Source: CAUZJO01 sp963580245 (GTDB lineage Bacteria; Sumerlaeota; Sumerlaeia; MVZB01). Taken from it: DNA of 34,309 bases. Location of the stretch: the NCBI GenBank assembly GCA_963580245.1, contig CAUZJO010000034.1, positions 1 to 34,309 on the forward strand, given 5' to 3'. Shown here in pieces: positions 31,139-34,309 of the stretch. Under the pieces are notes generated by a model that worked only from the letters and a program-made list of their open reading frames with translations, did no database searches and was not told the DNA's origin. Each line of letters begins with the position of its first letter. Position 1 is the stretch's first letter. The position numbers were made by a program, and so were the translations under genes.

Positions 31139-33094
31139 ATGGCCGTCGATTTGTTGCTTCGCGAGGGAAAGATTAATGGCATGACGACGCGCAACCGGTT
31201 CCACTTCGGGCCGGCCGAAAAGAGTTACGCCAACCGCGACGGTTCGATGACGCAGTTGTACATCGATTACTTGGTGGCGCGGGCCAAGGGCGGCGCGGGA
31301 CTGATGAGCATCGAATCGACGTACATCGACGAGCGCGGTCTCGGTCATCACTATCAGGTCGGCGCGCACGCCGATCACGTCATCCCCGGCCTGCGGCGCA
31401 CGGCCGAAGCGGTCCACGCCGCCGGCAGCAAGGTTGGGCTTGAGCTTTATTCGGGAGGGCGGCAGTCGCCGGCGTATATGACGCAGCGCCAACCCATCGC
31501 CCCCTCGGTGGTGCCGTGCAGCGTGCTCAACCCCGTGCCGACGCCGCGCGAGATGACGATTGAAGACATCCAAGAGCTGGTGCAAATGTTCGCCGACGGC
31601 GCGCGTCGCACCAAAGAGGCCGGCATGGATTTCGTCCTGCTCCACGGCGCGCACGGCTACCTGCTCTGCCAGTTCCTGTCGCCTTTTTCAAACCGGCGCA
31701 CCGATGAATACGGCGGCACGCCGGAGAAGCGCGCGCGCTTCGGGTTGGAAGTGGCACGGGCCACGCGCGAAGTCGTCGGACCCGATTTCGCGATTGGTTA
31801 TCGCATCACCGCCGAGGAGTACCTGGATGATGGACTGACGATCGATGACACGACGAAGTTTTGTCAAGAGCTCGTTAAAGCGGGGGTCGATTGGATCGAC
31901 ACGTCGGGCGGGATTTATGAAACGTTCTACATGATCCTGCAAGGCACCGAGGCGCCCAAGGGCGGGTTCGTGCGCAACGCCGCCGCGATCAAGGAAGCGG
32001 TCGGCAACGACGCGGTGGTCAGCGCCACCCAACGGCTCAATGACCCGCACTTCGCCAACGAAGCGATGCGCCGCTACGGCCTCGATTACGTCTCGGTCAC
32101 CCGCGCGTTCCACGCCGATGAAGATTATGGAACGAAGGTCGCCGAGGGGCGTTTCGATGACATCAACAACTGCATCTCGTGTCACCAGTGCGTCAACCTG
32201 CTGGAAATGAACAAGCTGGCGTTGTGCGCGGTCAATAATCGCACCGGTTACGAAGGGACGCGCATCCCGCGCAAGGTGGCCAAGCCGCGCAACGTGATGG
32301 TCGTCGGCGGCGGCCCAGGCGGAATGGAGGCCGCGCGCCTGCTCGCTCAGCAGGGCAACACCGTGACGCTCTATGAGAAAAATGAGAAACTCGGCGGCCA
32401 ATTGCTTTATTCGTCCCAAGCCGCGGCTGATTACGCCTACTTCGCGCCCTATCTGGAACGGCAGTTGAACAAACTTGATGTCAACATTCAACGCGGCGCC
32501 GCCGTGACCTATGAGATGATTCAGGAGCAAGACCCCGACGCCGTCGTGATCGCCACGGGCATCCTGCCCGGCCTGCGTTACTGCCCGGTGGTTGGCAACC
32601 CCAAGACGTTCGACCTGTTTACGTCGGTCGATCGTCCCGACGACGATTGGGAAGATGAAGTCGTGGTGGTCGGCGGCGATTTCGCGATCTGCTTCTCGGC
32701 GCTTTACGTCGCCGGCCGCGGGGCTGAGGTGACCGTCGTCGAACCCAACAGCTCGCTGGCCTACGATAAACACTCGCCCGCCAAGGACCTGCTGATCAAG
32801 GCCCTGACCGACTTGCCGACGGTTCACGTGCGCACCGAATCGACGGTGGAGGAAGTCGGCGAAGGCTACGTGATGATCCAACACAATGGCAAGATCGAAC
32901 GCCAGGAGACGGGCAGCGTCATTTTCGGCGGCCGCAGGCCCAACAACGGCCTCTACGACCAACTGCGCGCTCAGGATTCCGAACGCGAGGTCTACAACAT
33001 CGGCGACTCGGTCGAGCCGCGCCTCATCTTTGAAGCCGTCCACGAAGCCTGGAACGCCGCCGAACTGATTCGCCTGCGCGCCCTGGGCCGCTGA
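31139..33094 (+). CDS. Old-yellow-enzyme family NAD(P)H:flavin oxidoreductase with Fe-S and FAD domains
   Basis: 651 residues; GGAGGG lies upstream of the ATG. Layout is that of 2,4-dienoyl-CoA reductase / enoate reductase: an FMN TIM barrel (1-340) with HGAHGYLLCQFLSPFSNRRT and DEYGG; a Cys cluster (about 345-365, CISCHQC then ALCAVN); and a two-dinucleotide-domain C-terminus with VMVVGGGPGGMEAARLLAQQ for FAD. Two oddities: the usual CxxCxxxC spacing is CxxCxxC, and the second Rossmann loop reads VVVVGGDFAICFSALYVAG, lacking the standard GxGxxG. It probably reduces an activated C=C bond; the substrate is unknown. It follows a CoxG-like gene by 193 bases. Confidence 0.85.
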   Translation: MAVDLLLREGKINGMTTRNRFHFGPAEKSYANRDGSMTQLYIDYLVARAKGGAGLMSIESTYIDERGLGHHYQVGAHADHVIPGLRRTAEAVHAAGSKVGLELYSGGRQSPAYMTQRQPIAPSVVPCSVLNPVPTPREMTIEDIQELVQMFADGARRTKEAGMDFVLLHGAHGYLLCQFLSPFSNRRTDEYGGTPEKRARFGLEVARATREVVGPDFAIGYRITAEEYLDDGLTIDDTTKFCQELVKAGVDWIDTSGGIYETFYMILQGTEAPKGGFVRNAAAIKEAVGNDAVVSATQRLNDPHFANEAMRRYGLDYVSVTRAFHADEDYGTKVAEGRFDDINNCISCHQCVNLLEMNKLALCAVNNRTGYEGTRIPRKVAKPRNVMVVGGGPGGMEAARLLAQQGNTVTLYEKNEKLGGQLLYSSQAAADYAYFAPYLERQLNKLDVNIQRGAAVTYEMIQEQDPDAVVIATGILPGLRYCPVVGNPKTFDLFTSVDRPDDDWEDEVVVVGGDFAICFSALYVAGRGAEVTVVEPNSSLAYDKHSPAKDLLIKALTDLPTVHVRTESTVEEVGEGYVMIQHNGKIERQETGSVIFGGRRPNNGLYDQLRAQDSEREVYNIGDSVEPRLIFEAVHEAWNAAELIRLRALGR

Positions 33095-33195
33095 GACGCA
33101 AGCCACCACGAATCTGCTGGGTATAACTCTACCGCCGTCGAGTGCCGGTCCTATTTCCGTTGTCTGTTTGCGGAATATCAGATGCGAGGATGAGA

Positions 33196-33227
33196 GTCCG
33201 GGGCCAAGCCTAGGCCAGGCCCCGGAC
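33196..33227. terminator. Strong hairpin between convergent oxidoreductase and flagellin genes
   Basis: GTCCGGGGCC (33196-33205) and GGCCCCGGAC (33218-33227) form a perfect ten-base-pair stem with a 12-base loop that is itself partly palindromic (GCCTAGGC). It lies about 100 bases after the oxidoreductase stop and 19 bases after the flagellin stop on the other strand, as a bidirectional terminator would. Neither side has a clear T-tract, so termination is inferred from position. Confidence 0.45.
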
Positions 33228-33245
33228 CCTAGCTCGATGCTTTCC

Positions 33246-34197
33246 TTACTGAAGGAGCGCGAGAGCTAACTGCGGCGTCTGGTTGGCCTGGGCCAAGACC
33301 GAGACGGCCGCTTGTTGCAGGATCTGCGTCCTGGTCAAAGACGCGGTTTCGGCCGCGAAGTCCGCGTCCAGAATCCGCGAGTTGGATGACGCGACGTTTT
33401 CAGCCGCGGTGCCGAGGTTGCTGATGACCGAATTGAGCTGGCTCACGTTAGCTCCGATGCCGGACCGCCGTGCCGGTCGCGTTCAGAACGGCGGCGGAGT
33501 CGGCCACGCTGAACGCTTGGGTGCTCGAGAAGACCAGAATGCCTCGGGTGACGTCCGGGGGGTGCCGGCTCCGTCGGCGAAGCCCGAGATCAAGGCACCC
33601 GTCCCGTCGGCGTCGATTTCGACGTTGCGCCCGTCCTCGGCCGTCAGGGTGATCTTGCTGGCGTTGAGCGTAGCCTTGACGCCGGTCTGACCGAACACGG
33701 CGTTGATCGCGTCGACGGCCTCGGTACCGGTGGTCGTAAACACCCCCACGTCCACGCCGTTGATCTTCAGGTAGTTGGTCGCGTCCACGGTGCCATGGGC
33801 GCCGATGGTCTGATCGCCCGCGGCCACGTGGGTCGTCGAGGCCGAAACGGTCACGCCGGTCGCGCCGGAGGCCGCGTTGATCGCCGTGGTGTAGGAGAGG
33901 GCCGATCCGGTTGGGTCGGCGTGGCCGCGAAGAAGTTACGGTTGTTGACGGTGATGGTGGCCTGGCCTTGGGTAAAGCCGCCGGTCGCCGCTTCGGTGCC
34001 GGTGATCTCGAACGGGCTGCCGATGGCGGTGGCCCGCGTGCTCAGGACGTCGACCGAGATCTTCTGGCTGGTGCTGGCGTAGGCGCCCACCTGCAGCTCT
34101 TTCGACGTGAACGTCCCATCGAGCAACTTGGTGCCGTTGAAATCGACCGTCTGCGCGATACGGTCAAGCTCGGCCACCAGCGCGGTGACTTCATCAT
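33246..34197 (-). pseudogene. Flagellin gene remnant: 5'-truncated and frameshifted
   Basis: Joining frames recovers a flagellin from mid N-domain to stop. The first segment has NDEVTALVAELDRIAQTVDF and NGTKLLDGTF, the hypervariable middle has KINGVDVGVFTTTGTEAVDA, then VTRGILVFSSTQAFSVADSA, and the conserved C-domain has SQLNSVISNLGTAAENVASS, then SNSRILDADFAAET. Frame changes occur near 33918 (CCC run), at the six-G run 33557-33562 and near 33465. Homology stops abruptly at about 34197, so the first part of the N-terminal D0/D1 domain is missing. Flagellin is the filament subunit; this copy cannot be functional as read. Sequence error at a contig end is an alternative for some lesions. Confidence 0.8.
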
Positions 34198-34309
34198 TAG
34201 CCCATTTTCCGCAGTTCAGAGCTTAGAAGTGCCCGTTTTCGAGTAAATTTGCATTTTTCGGGTAAAAGTCTGCACTACATTTTGAATTCTTTTGGGTCGG
34301 TTCGGCAGT
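34198..34309. other. AT-richer sequence abutting truncated flagellin, possible insertion-element end
   Basis: Flagellin homology ends and base composition changes at about 34197. The new sequence contains an imperfect direct repeat: TTTTCGAGTAAATTTGCA followed by TTTTCGGGTAAAAGTCTGCA (about 34234-34272). This could be the end of an insertion sequence interrupting flagellin, but the window stops before any transposase. No coding sense recognised. Confidence 0.3.

Noticed and set aside
31688..33109. A 473-residue open frame on the minus strand opposite the flavin oxidoreductase gene
   Set aside because: Shadow frame of a GC-rich gene. The plus strand carries the flavoprotein motifs and ribosome site.

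Overview
The window (about 34.3 kb, GC-rich, roughly 60 percent by eye) is a bacterial chromosome segment dense in housekeeping genes. Prepilin-type proteins with a conserved YDPTNGT tail, GH127-type secreted enzymes, a Tat-exported MsrP, lipoproteins, a SurA-like chaperone and a flagellin remnant all point to a diderm, motile or formerly motile bacterium. The mix resembles the Planctomycetota / Hydrogenedentota / Sumerlaeota / Verrucomicrobiota part of the tree. That placement is an inference from gene style, not a phylogeny.

Layout. 1-7.1 kb is an accessory island. It holds the tail of a pseudopilin, a broken GH127 (DUF1680) gene facing an intact paralogue, a chimeric creatininase/aldo-keto reductase remnant, and three tandem pseudopilin paralogues. 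7.3-9.6 kb carries a RIO/Kdo-type kinase and cysS, and 10.2-11.9 kb carries glnS. 12.1-12.7 kb is a decayed mazEF-type module with a nonsense-mutated toxin. 12.7-19.0 kb is one long minus-strand translation operon: infC (ATC start), rpmI, rplT, pheS, pheT, gltX. 19.5-20.5 kb has a conserved hypothetical gene and a thioredoxin-type arsC. 20.5-23.4 kb is a minus-strand run of tRNA-Tyr, rph, a CsgG/LpoB-like lipoprotein, a PEGA lipoprotein and a SurA-like PPIase. 24-30 kb has msrP, a DUF3047 gene, a histidine phosphatase, nadA-apt and a YihY-type membrane protein. 30.4-33.1 kb has a CoxG-like SRPBCC gene and an old-yellow-enzyme family flavin/Fe-S oxidoreductase. The window ends in a 5'-truncated, frameshifted flagellin gene.

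The most unusual content is non-coding. Three copies (9722-10019, 19237-19477, 23525-23815) belong to a transposase-less element of 240-300 bp. It has terminal inverted repeats beginning GGGTGTGATTCA, long internal inverted arms and 8-9 bp target-site duplications, and every copy lies between divergently transcribed units. Separate clusters of short GC-rich hairpins occur at 4360-4458, 25993-26195 and 30971-31065. Two 32-nt palindromes at 7227-7258 and 26235-26266 differ only by three compensatory base-pair changes plus one loop base.

Functionally the housekeeping blocks supply translation (four aminoacyl-tRNA synthetases, IF3, L35, L20), RNA maturation (rph), NAD synthesis (nadA), purine salvage (apt) and envelope protein quality control (SurA-like protein, lipoproteins, MsrP). 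The first 7 kb looks like a decaying, duplicated secretion/glycan-degradation island.
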